Assembly (NCBI GenBank): GCA_017987055.1
Contig: JAGNUJ010000051.1
Span: 1 to 10,856, forward strand
DNA length: 10,856 nt
Direction: 5' to 3'
DNA from: Giesbergeria sp.
GTDB lineage: Bacteria > Pseudomonadota > Gammaproteobacteria > Burkholderiales > Burkholderiaceae_C
In this document: piece by piece, positions 1 to 5,800 of the stretch
How the letters are laid out: each line of letters opens with the position of its first letter
Numbering within the stretch: the first letter of the stretch is position 1
Notes under the pieces: model-generated
The model's input: only the letters and a program-made list of their open reading frames with translations
Databases searched by the model: none
What the model was told of the DNA's origin: nothing
Program-made: the position numbers and the translations under genes

Positions 1-1
1 C

Positions 2-154
2 ATCGGCGCCCAAGCGCTGTGGTTGCAACTGGGCGTGCAAGACGACGCCGCCTGCCAGCGCGCCCGCGCCGCTGGTTTGCAGGTGGTGCAAAACCGCTGC
101 ACGCTGGTGGAGCACCAGAAGCTGCTGGCCGCTGGGAAATTGGACAAGGCGTAA
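2..154 (+). CDS. C-terminal part of a CoA-binding protein (YccU-like), cut by the window edge
   Basis: An open frame enters from the left edge and ends at TAA (152-154), giving 50 residues. It reads IGAQALWLQLGVQDDAA, then QRARAAGLQVVQNRC, then LVEHQKLL. The pattern W(L/M)QLGV, a short gap, ARxAGLxVVxxRC is the end of the CoA_binding_2 / YccU family, small single-domain Rossmann proteins of about 140 residues that are thought to bind CoA or a nucleotide. Only the last third is present, so the start and the nucleotide-binding glycine loop lie outside the window. It converges on lnt with 13 bases between the two stop codons and no visible terminator. Family call is fairly secure from the tail motif; the exact function of the family is not established. 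Confidence 0.75.
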   Translation: MGAQALWLQLGVQDDAACQRARAAGLQVVQNRCTLVEHQKLLAAGKLDKA

Positions 155-167
155 TCCGCCACACCCC

Positions 168-1850
168 TTACCCGCGCCGTTCGCGTCCCAGCAGCCCGGC
201 CAACACCACCCCCAGCCCCAGCAGCCACAGCGGCCACAGGCCAAAGCGCGACACCCACCACGCATACGGCGTCACCGCGCCGCTGCGCCCTTGCACCTCG
301 CCGGTCAGCACACCGCGCTGGTGGCTGGGGTAGCGGTGCGTGACGCGGCCTTGGTGGTCGATGATGGCGCTGGCGCCGGTGTTGGTGGCGCGCACCATCG
401 GGCGCTCAAATTCGAGCGTGCGCATCCGGCTGATGTGCAGGTGCTGGTCAATCGCCAGCGAGTCGCCAAACCAGCCGATGTTGCTCAGGTTGACCAACAC
501 CGTTGGCGCGCTGGCCGCAGCGGCAAAGCGCGCGCCCAGTTCTTCGCCAAACAAGTCTTCATAGCAAATGTTCGGTGCCAGCCGCTCGCCGCGCCAGACA
601 AAGGGCGGCTGCACCAGCGCGCCCCGGCTGAAGTCGCCCAGCGGGATGTTCATCAGCTCGGTAAACCAGCGAAAAAACGGCGGGATGAATTCGCCAAACG
701 GCACCAAATGCTGTTTGTCGTAGCGGTAGGGCGCGCTCTGTCCGGGCTGAAAGCCCAGCACTGAGTTGGTGTAGCCCAAGCTCAAATCACCCAGCGGTAT
801 GCCCAGCAGCAGCGCTTGCGTGCCTTGGGCGGCGCGGTACTGCGCTTCAATCGCTGGCAGATAGCCGGGCGGCAGTTGCTGGGGCAGCAGCGGCAGCGCC
901 GTCTCGGGCGCGACGACCAGTTGCGCGGTGGCGCGGTGCAGTTGCTCGCGGTACCACTGCAGCGCCGTCGGCACGCCGCTGCCGGGCTGAAATTTCTCAT
1001 CCTGCGGGATGTTGCCTTGCAGCAGTGCCAGCGTCAGCGGTGCGCTGGCGGGCGGATGGGGCGCAGCGATAGCGCGCTCGCGTTGCCACGACAGCACGCC
1101 CAACGCGGCGACCACGGCGGCCAGCAATGCCCACGCGCGCCGATTGCGCAGGTCGCTGGCGCGCAGTTGCGCCAGCAGCATGGCCAGCGCGGCGGCGATG
1201 GCGCAGATGCCATACACGCCGACGCTGCGCGCCAGCGCCGCCAGTGGCCCCTCGACATGGGCATAACCGCTGGCGCCCCACGGAAAACCGGTCCACCACA
1301 GGCCGCGTGCCAGCTCGGCCAGCAGCCACAATGCAGCAAAAATAATAGCTGCTAGCGCACGGTGGGTAAGGGCTAGAGCGCTAAACAGCCCTAAAGCCGC
1401 GGCGTAATACAGCGCCAAGAAGGCCGCCAAGCCCAGCACTGCCAACGCGGCCAGCGGTGCGGCCAAGCCGCCATAGGTGTGCATCGAAATAAACAGCCAC
1501 CAAAATGTGCCGGCCAGCCACGCGGTGGCAAACAGCCAGCCCAAGCCGGCGGCGCGGCGCCATGTGATGGGGTGGTGGGTGCTGCTGGGGCGCACCAGCC
1601 ACGCCAGCGCAGCCAGTGCGGCCAGTTGCAGCCACCACTGCGGCGCGCCGCTGCCGGGCAGTGCCAGCGAGGCGGCCTGCGCCAGGCCCGCCAGCAGCGC
1701 CAACGCCCAGTGCCACGGCGGCGTGCGTGGACGGACGCGAGTCAAGGACTTGCCAAAGCTGTCCCAGCCACTCAACGCGCCTTGGAGGCCGTCGAAGTCG
1801 TTGGAATACGCAATGGCAGACGCCTGCCAAGGCTCAGGCGCCGAGGCCAT
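168..1850 (-). CDS. lnt: Apolipoprotein N-acyltransferase
   Basis: Lnt transfers an acyl chain from phosphatidylethanolamine to the N-terminal cysteine of lipoproteins at the outer face of the inner membrane. It is the last step of lipoprotein maturation. The 560-residue frame starts with a block of hydrophobic segments (about residues 46-255), followed by a nitrilase-like domain. The expected Glu-Lys-Cys triad is visible: E316 in VVAPETALP, K379 in YRYDKQHLVPFGEF and C429 in NICYEDLFGEE. A last hydrophobic helix lies near 536-554. The ATG at 1850 shares a base with the corC stop (TAATG), suggesting coupled translation. E. coli Lnt has 512 residues, and this frame has about 36 extra residues before the first helix, so a TTG start at 1745 is possible. 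Part of a membrane segment (residues 152-168) is encoded by a dispersed repeat. The identification is firm; the start is uncertain. Confidence 0.95.
   Translation of the reverse strand: MASAPEPWQASAIAYSNDFDGLQGALSGWDSFGKSLTRVRPRTPPWHWALALLAGLAQAASLALPGSGAPQWWLQLAALAALAWLVRPSSTHHPITWRRAAGLGWLFATAWLAGTFWWLFISMHTYGGLAAPLAALAVLGLAAFLALYYAAALGLFSALALTHRALAAIIFAALWLLAELARGLWWTGFPWGASGYAHVEGPLAALARSVGVYGICAIAAALAMLLAQLRASDLRNRRAWALLAAVVAALGVLSWQRERAIAAPHPPASAPLTLALLQGNIPQDEKFQPGSGVPTALQWYREQLHRATAQLVVAPETALPLLPQQLPPGYLPAIEAQYRAAQGTQALLLGIPLGDLSLGYTNSVLGFQPGQSAPYRYDKQHLVPFGEFIPPFFRWFTELMNIPLGDFSRGALVQPPFVWRGERLAPNICYEDLFGEELGARFAAAASAPTVLVNLSNIGWFGDSLAIDQHLHISRMRTLEFERPMVRATNTGASAIIDHQGRVTHRYPSHQRGVLTGEVQGRSGAVTPYAWWVSRFGLWPLWLLGLGVVLAGLLGRERRG
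1347..1397 (+). repeat. Dispersed 51-base palindromic element, copy inside lnt (antisense to the gene)
   Basis: Reads AGCTGCTAGCGC, ten variable bases, then AGGGCTAGAGCGC. It matches the arms and spacing of three other copies in the window (5750-5800, 8809-8859, 9739-9789) without gaps across the core. It lies opposite to the coding strand of lnt and encodes part of a membrane segment (around SALALTHRALAAII), leaving the frame open. The two arms can pair imperfectly as TAGCGC with GGGCTA. Confidence 0.7.
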
Positions 1851-2725
1851 TAAGCGCTGCTAGCGCCGTCCGGCGTGACGGACACTTTGAACCAGCGCAC
1901 TGCGCCGCCCTTGGTGTGCAGCACGACAAAGCTCAGACCGCACAGCTGCAGGTGCTCGCCGCGCTTGGGCACGTGGCCCATTTCGTGGGCAATGAGACCG
2001 CCGATGGTCTCGAAGTCTTCGTCGGCGTCGCTGCCCGCAATCGGCACGTTAAAGGCTTCGGCGACGCGCTCGACCGGGGTGTCGCCGCTGACGCGGTAGG
2101 TGTGGTCGGCCAGCGCAAAGATGTCGCCCTCTTCCTCGCCGATGTCGAACTCGTCTTCAATCTCGCCGACGATTTCTTCCAGCACGTCCTCAATCGTCGC
2201 TAGGCCCGCCACGCGGCCAAACTCGTCGATAACGATGGCCAAGTGGTTGCGGTTGCTGCGAAAGTCGCGCAGCAAATCGTTCAGGCCTTTGGACTCGGGC
2301 ACAAACACGGCGGGGCGCAGCAGGGCGCGGATGTTGAGCTCGGGGGCGCGCTGCAGTTTGAGTAAATCTTTGGCCAGCAAGATGCCAATGATGTTTTCGC
2401 GCTCGCCTTGGTACACCGGAAAGCGCGAGTGCGCGGTGCTGATGATCAGGTGCAGCAGCTCTTCAAACGGCGCATCGATGTTGATGGTGTCCATGCGCGG
2501 CGCGGCGACCATGACGTCGCCCACCGTGCGGCTGGCCATGCGGATGACGCGCTCTAGCATGATGCGCGACTCGGCGCTGATGACTTGGTTGTCCTCAGCG
2601 CTGGCCAAGATGGCGATGAGTTCTTCGTGCGAATCGGGTCCGGGGTGGATGAATTCGGCGACTTTTTGCAGAAAACTGCGCTTGTCCTCTTTTTCTAGAA
2701 AACGCGCGGGGTGGGGGTCAGACAC
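1850..2725 (-). CDS. corC: CorC/HlyC-family CBS-domain protein (YbeX-like)
   Basis: A 291-residue cytoplasmic protein of the CorC (YbeX) family, historically tied to Mg2+/Co2+ efflux and more recently to ribosome and RNA homeostasis in E. coli. After an acidic N-terminus (HEELIAILASAEDNQVI, near 33-49) come two CBS domains: about 67-130, beginning VGDVMVAAPRMDTI, and about 132-190, ending in IDEFGRVAGLATIEDVLEEIVGEIEDE. The CorC_HlyC transporter-associated domain follows (about 205-285). There is no membrane domain, as expected for this type. The start codon is GTG at 2725, with TAAGG just upstream, closer to the start than usual. The pairing with lnt repeats the E. coli ybeX-lnt order; ybeY and ybeZ are not adjacent here, since the next minus-strand gene is a GNAT enzyme. 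Confidence 0.93.
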   Translation of the reverse strand: MSDPHPARFLEKEDKRSFLQKVAEFIHPGPDSHEELIAILASAEDNQVISAESRIMLERVIRMASRTVGDVMVAAPRMDTINIDAPFEELLHLIISTAHSRFPVYQGERENIIGILLAKDLLKLQRAPELNIRALLRPAVFVPESKGLNDLLRDFRSNRNHLAIVIDEFGRVAGLATIEDVLEEIVGEIEDEFDIGEEEGDIFALADHTYRVSGDTPVERVAEAFNVPIAGSDADEDFETIGGLIAHEMGHVPKRGEHLQLCGLSFVVLHTKGGAVRWFKVSVTPDGASSA

Positions 2726-2758
2726 AGCCTTAAAGTGCAGGACGTGCAGTAGTGAAAC

Positions 2759-2804
2759 AAGGCCCGTAGGATACTGGATTGCGTTGCCAGTCCCCTCGGG
2801 CCTT
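2759..2804. other. Long imperfect hairpin upstream of corC
   Basis: The outer arms AAGGCCCG (2759-2766) and CGGGCCTT (2797-2804) pair over 8 bases. AGG (2768-2770) pairs with CCT (2794-2796), and ACTGG (2773-2777) with CCAGT (2787-2791), closing a 9-base loop. It sits 34 bases upstream of the corC start and downstream of the GNAT gene. Read on minus it would lie in the corC leader or end the GNAT transcript; read on + a short T-tract follows. The pairing is seen directly; its function is unknown. Confidence 0.55.
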
Positions 2805-2834
2805 TATCAGGGTTTTTGCCACCAGCGGCAATAC

Positions 2835-2860
2835 AAAAAAGCGCGCTGGTGTTGAGCGCT
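2835..2860 (-). terminator. Possible rho-independent terminator of the GNAT gene
   Basis: On the minus strand, 3 bases after the GNAT stop codon, AGCGC (2860-2856) pairs with GCGCT (2844-2840) across an 11-base loop, and a run of five further T follows (2839-2835). The stem is short, so this is a moderate candidate. Confidence 0.4.
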
Positions 2861-2862
2861 GC

Positions 2863-3585
2863 TCAGTTGCGTGTGCCCACGCGCAGGGCTTGCATCCGCG
2901 CCAAAAAATCCCAAAACTGCTTGGCTTGCAGTTTGATGCGGTAGTCCATCTCGGCAAACTGCTGCTCAAACATCGCCGTCATGCGCGTGTCCAAGTTGGC
3001 CGGGGGCAATTGCAAAAACGCCTCCGACTCAGCGCCATCGCGCTGCACCACCGCCCCGGCGTTGCGGGCGATTTTGAGCATGGCGCTGTTTTCGCTCAGC
3101 GCGTGGATGAACATCATGTCCACGCCTTCGTTGCGCGCATGGATCACGGCGCGCTCAAACAAGCGGGCACCAAAACCGCGCCCGCGCGCTTTTTTCAGCA
3201 CCGAGACACCAAACTCAGCGCACTGCTGGTGCTGCGCTTCGGTGGCAAAGGCGACGTGCGCCATCGCAATCAATTCGAGGTGGCGGTTGTAAATGCCAAA
3301 AATTTCGTCGCGCTCAAAGTCCAGTTGTTCAACATAGCGGTTGATTTGGTCTTCGTTGGCGTGGTAGCCAAAGCGCAAGTAGCGGTCCGAGTCGTCCAGC
3401 GCCAGCAGGTGCGCGGCAATGCGCTCGCGGTAGGCCGGGCCGAGGGAGCGAATTGGCACCACGACGGGTGTTTTGACCGATTCACGAGGGGGGGGAGCAT
3501 CGCCGCTAGTACGGTCGCTCACAGGGTGCAGCAGATCAATGCCAGCGCCCCAGGATGCTTTGAGCCAGTCTTTGGTTGCAGTCAT
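2863..3585 (-). CDS. GNAT-family N-acetyltransferase
   Basis: A 240-residue protein with a single GNAT fold covering roughly residues 40-190. The acetyl-CoA pyrophosphate-binding motif A is visible as EFGVSVLKKARGRGFGARLFERA, with R134-x-x-G137-x-G139 fitting the (Q/R)xxGx(G/A) signature. It is followed by FIHALSENSAMLKIARNAGA, the usual last strand and helix. The N-terminal 40 residues and the C-terminal 45 residues, rich in aromatic and basic residues, are outside the core fold and not recognised. The acceptor substrate cannot be told from sequence. I chose the ATG at 3585; a TTG at 3621 would add 12 residues, mostly Lys and Ser. Neither has a clear Shine-Dalgarno. The gene stands alone, with a terminator candidate behind it and a divergent hydrolase ahead. 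Confidence 0.85.
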   Translation of the reverse strand: MTATKDWLKASWGAGIDLLHPVSDRTSGDAPPPRESVKTPVVVPIRSLGPAYRERIAAHLLALDDSDRYLRFGYHANEDQINRYVEQLDFERDEIFGIYNRHLELIAMAHVAFATEAQHQQCAEFGVSVLKKARGRGFGARLFERAVIHARNEGVDMMFIHALSENSAMLKIARNAGAVVQRDGAESEAFLQLPPANLDTRMTAMFEQQFAEMDYRIKLQAKQFWDFLARMQALRVGTRN

Positions 3586-3647
3586 GTAAAGCAATGTAGG
3601 CTTTTTTTTACTACTTTCCAAGTGTTATTTGCTGCGCTGCAACAAAG

Positions 3648-3676
3648 TTGTCAGATTTCTGAATTAAAGCTGACAA
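3648..3676. promoter_or_regulatory. Inverted repeat in the divergent intergenic region (operator candidate)
   Basis: TTGTCAG (3648-3654) and CTGACAA (3670-3676) form a perfect 7-base inverted repeat separated by 15 bases of AT-rich sequence. It lies 62 bases upstream of the GNAT ATG and 180 bases upstream of the hydrolase ATG, in a locally AT-rich stretch where promoters for both genes are expected. The symmetry is seen; binding of a regulator is inference. The surrounding gap (3586-3855) holds no gene that I can support. Confidence 0.35.
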
Positions 3677-3729
3677 ATCAAGTACTTGTACGTAGTCCAA
3701 AGGGCTGAGGCGTAACCAAATAAGAGGGT

Positions 3730-3750
3730 AAAAAGGCCACTTTGCTGGCC
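3730..3750 (-). terminator. Terminator-like hairpin on the minus strand in the divergent region
   Basis: On minus, GGCCA (3750-3746) pairs with TGGCC (3739-3735) around a six-base loop and is followed at once by five T (3734-3730). No minus-strand gene lies directly upstream, so it may block antisense transcription from the hydrolase gene, or act as a leader structure for the GNAT transcript. Confidence 0.35.
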
Positions 3751-3755
3751 CATTA

Positions 3756-3775
3756 GCCCTGCTGCAAACAGGGGC
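3756..3775. other. Small GC hairpin upstream of the hydrolase gene
   Basis: GCCCTG (3756-3761) and CAGGGGC (3769-3775) form a hairpin with a seven-base loop, GCCCTG pairing with CAGGG and the outer C through one bulged G. It lies about 80 bases before the hydrolase ATG and would be in its 5' leader if transcription starts further upstream. No T-run follows on either strand, so it is not a terminator. Confidence 0.3.
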
Positions 3776-3855
3776 GATAGTTGCAAATAGACACACTGGA
3801 TTGCCGCCACAGTGCTATGGCTCAAAATCGCGCTTCACTTTCTGTCTGCCCGCTT

Positions 3856-4806
3856 ATGACCCACTTCGCCTCTGCTTTGCCCGCCTTGCCGCCTGAAATG
3901 ACCGTGTTAGAGCGCGGTTGGCTGTCGGCCAACAACATCGTTTTTCGCGGCGCGGACAACCGTTTGGACGGCGGCGCAGCGGTGGTCGATACCGGCTACT
4001 GCACGCACGCTGCGCAAACCGTGGCGCTGATTGGCGCGGCGCTGCAGGGGCAGCCGCTCGAGCGCATCTTCAACACCCATTTGCACAGCGACCACTGCGG
4101 TGGCAACGCGGCGCTGCAAGCGGCTTGGCCGGGTGTGCGCACCGCTGTGCCGCCCGGCCACTTGGCTCAGGTGCAGGGCTGGGACGCCTATGCGCTCAGC
4201 TACACGCCCACCGGCCAGCAATGCCCGCGCTTTCGTGCTGACGCGGCTTTGTTGCCTGGCACTGAGGTGCGGCTGGGCGTGCGGCTGTGGCAAGTCCACG
4301 CCGCGCCGGGGCACGATCCGCACTCCATCGTGCTGTTTGAGCCGCAAGATGCGCTGTTGATCTCGGCCGATGCGCTGTGGGAAAACGGCTTTGGCGTGGT
4401 GTTTCCCGAACTCGAAGGCGAGGCCGCTTTTGCCGAAGTGGCCGCTACGCTGGACCTGATCGAACGCCTTGCCCCGCGCACCGTCATTCCCGGCCACGGC
4501 CCGGTGTTTTACGACGCACCGCGCGCCATCGACACCGCCCGGCGCCGCCTCGATGGCTTTGTGCGCGAGCCGCTCAAACACGCGCTGCACGGTGCCAAGG
4601 TGCTGCTGAAATACAAACTGCTGGAGTGGCAACAAATTGCGCTGGTCGATGTGCAGGCTTGGGCGCTGGCCACGCCGTATTTCAACCTGCTGCATACGCG
4701 CTACTTTGCTGAGATGGCGTTTTTGCCGTGGCTGCACAGCTTGGTCGAGAGCTTGTTGCGCTCGGGCGCTGCCACGCGCCAAGGCGACGTGTTGCACAAC
4801 GCCTGA
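3856..4806 (+). CDS. Metallo-beta-lactamase-fold hydrolase
   Basis: A 316-residue protein of the metallo-beta-lactamase superfamily with a complete set of metal ligands: H75, H77, D79 and H80 in THLHSDHCGG, H153 in APGHDPHS, D172 in ISADALW and H214 in VIPGHGPV. It should therefore bind two metal ions and be an active hydrolase. The C-terminal third (about 225-316) is helical and resembles the accessory region of glyoxalase II-like or thioesterase-like members, but the substrate cannot be read from sequence. Nothing suggests a true beta-lactamase and there is no signal peptide. I chose ATG 3856 because MTHFASALPALPPEMTVLERGW leads directly into the domain. An ATG at 3817 and a TTG at 3781 are in frame, and none has a good Shine-Dalgarno. 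The UPF0149 gene follows after 60 bases. Confidence 0.88.
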   Translation: MTHFASALPALPPEMTVLERGWLSANNIVFRGADNRLDGGAAVVDTGYCTHAAQTVALIGAALQGQPLERIFNTHLHSDHCGGNAALQAAWPGVRTAVPPGHLAQVQGWDAYALSYTPTGQQCPRFRADAALLPGTEVRLGVRLWQVHAAPGHDPHSIVLFEPQDALLISADALWENGFGVVFPELEGEAAFAEVAATLDLIERLAPRTVIPGHGPVFYDAPRAIDTARRRLDGFVREPLKHALHGAKVLLKYKLLEWQQIALVDVQAWALATPYFNLLHTRYFAEMAFLPWLHSLVESLLRSGAATRQGDVLHNA

Positions 4807-4866
4807 GTCGGCGCACGACTACACTCCAAACCCTCCTTTTTTGCCCCAAACACTGGACATATCTCC

Positions 4867-5727
4867 ATGACTGACCGCCCCTCGGATACTGCTGACACCT
4901 CGGGCAGCGCTGACGCTTGTGACGCTGTTGAATCGACCACTTCTTTGACCAGCGACCAGCTGGAACTGCTGGAAGACATCCTCGAAGACCTGCGCCAGCG
5001 CAGCGACGAGGTGCCGCAGTGGGAGTTTTGCGATGGCTTTTTGACAGCGCTGGTGTGCTCGCGCCGCGCCATCAGCGCGGGTGAATATTTGCCGATGCTG
5101 CTGGGCGACGGCGAGCCCGTCGAAGTGGCCGACGGCGAGGCGCTGCCGCTGCTGCCCATGTTTGCCGACGCGGCGCAACAAGCGCAGTTCTTGCAGCTGT
5201 GGCAGCTGCGCTGGAACCAAGTCGAGCTGGCGCTGGACACCCCGGTCGAGCGCCTTGACGACGAGCGCACCTTTGAGCCGGAAGTGCTGGACATGCGCGG
5301 TGCCATTGCCAGCCTGCCCGACGAAGAGCGCGCCGAAATGTCGGGCGAAGACATCCCCTCGTTTGCCCAAGTGTGGGCGCTGGGCTTTATGTTTGCCGTC
5401 GAAAACTGGCCGCAAGATTGGGAAATGCCGCGCGACAAAGAAGTCGCCGGCTGGCTCGACAGCGCGCTCGAATGCATCGTCGCGCTGACCGAGGACGACA
5501 CCGGCAAGCCCGAAGTCAGCATGTACAGCGATGACGGCGCGCCGACCACCAGCACCGCCCGCGTCGATGCGTTTGGCGCGGCGATTTGGGCGGTGTACGA
5601 CCTGCGCCAGCTGTGGAAAAGCCTGGGCCCGCGCGTCGAAAGCCTGCGCAAAGCCCCCGAGCCGGGCCGCAACGACCCCTGCACCTGCGGCAGCGGTAAA
5701 AAATACAAAAAGTGCTGCGGCGCTTGA
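4867..5727 (+). CDS. UPF0149/YecA-family protein with C-terminal SEC-C zinc motif
   Basis: A 286-residue, strongly acidic protein. Residues about 28-210 fit the UPF0149 (YgfB/YecA) family: an acidic helix (DQLELLEDILEDL), then VPQWEFCDGFLTALVCS, and a later WALGFMFAVENWP block where family members carry conserved aromatics. The last 20 residues form a SEC-C motif with C272, C274, C283 and C284 (CxC, eight residues, CC), the zinc-binding signature also found at the SecA C-terminus. YecA from E. coli has the same N-to-C order and has been reported to bind SecB/ribosomes through this motif; a similar role here is inference. The start ATG has only a weak GGA nine bases upstream. It follows the hydrolase by 60 bases and precedes the SulP gene by 60. 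Confidence 0.9.
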   Translation: MTDRPSDTADTSGSADACDAVESTTSLTSDQLELLEDILEDLRQRSDEVPQWEFCDGFLTALVCSRRAISAGEYLPMLLGDGEPVEVADGEALPLLPMFADAAQQAQFLQLWQLRWNQVELALDTPVERLDDERTFEPEVLDMRGAIASLPDEERAEMSGEDIPSFAQVWALGFMFAVENWPQDWEMPRDKEVAGWLDSALECIVALTEDDTGKPEVSMYSDDGAPTTSTARVDAFGAAIWAVYDLRQLWKSLGPRVESLRKAPEPGRNDPCTCGSGKKYKKCCGA

Positions 5728-5749
5728 GGTTCAAGACTATGGTTTTAAT

Positions 5750-5800
5750 AGCTGCTATCGCTCATATTTAAAGGGCTAGAGGCTGTTTTGACTGATATTT
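5750..5800 (+). repeat. Dispersed 51-base element, copy overlapping the SulP start
   Basis: Reads AGCTGCTATCGC, ten variable bases, then AGGGCTAGAGGC and a TTTTGA stretch. It aligns without gaps to the copy at 8809-8859 with 39 of 51 bases identical by hand count. It occupies most of the gap between the UPF0149 gene and the SulP gene and runs into the first four codons of the latter. Confidence 0.75.
5778..5790 (+). promoter_or_regulatory. Ribosome binding site and TTG start of the SulP gene, inside the repeat
   Basis: AGAGG (5778-5782) lies five bases before the TTG at 5788. Both belong to the conserved right arm of the dispersed element. No ATG or GTG in the correct frame occurs before the first membrane segment, which makes this TTG the best start. 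Confidence 0.6.

Noticed and set aside
3679..3688. Palindrome CAAGTACTTG as a specific regulator site
   Set aside because: A ten-base palindrome alone in a 270-base gap is weak evidence and I do not recognise it as a known operator; it is only mentioned as part of the structured region.
3907..4797. Minus-strand 296-residue frame opposite the hydrolase
   Set aside because: The + frame carries all metal ligands of the metallo-beta-lactamase fold; the antisense frame shows nothing recognisable.
4701..5708. Long minus-strand open frame opposite the UPF0149 gene
   Set aside because: Its translation is a Ser/Arg-rich string with no domain-like pattern, while the + frame has a clear UPF0149 and SEC-C match. 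It is an antisense shadow in GC-rich DNA.
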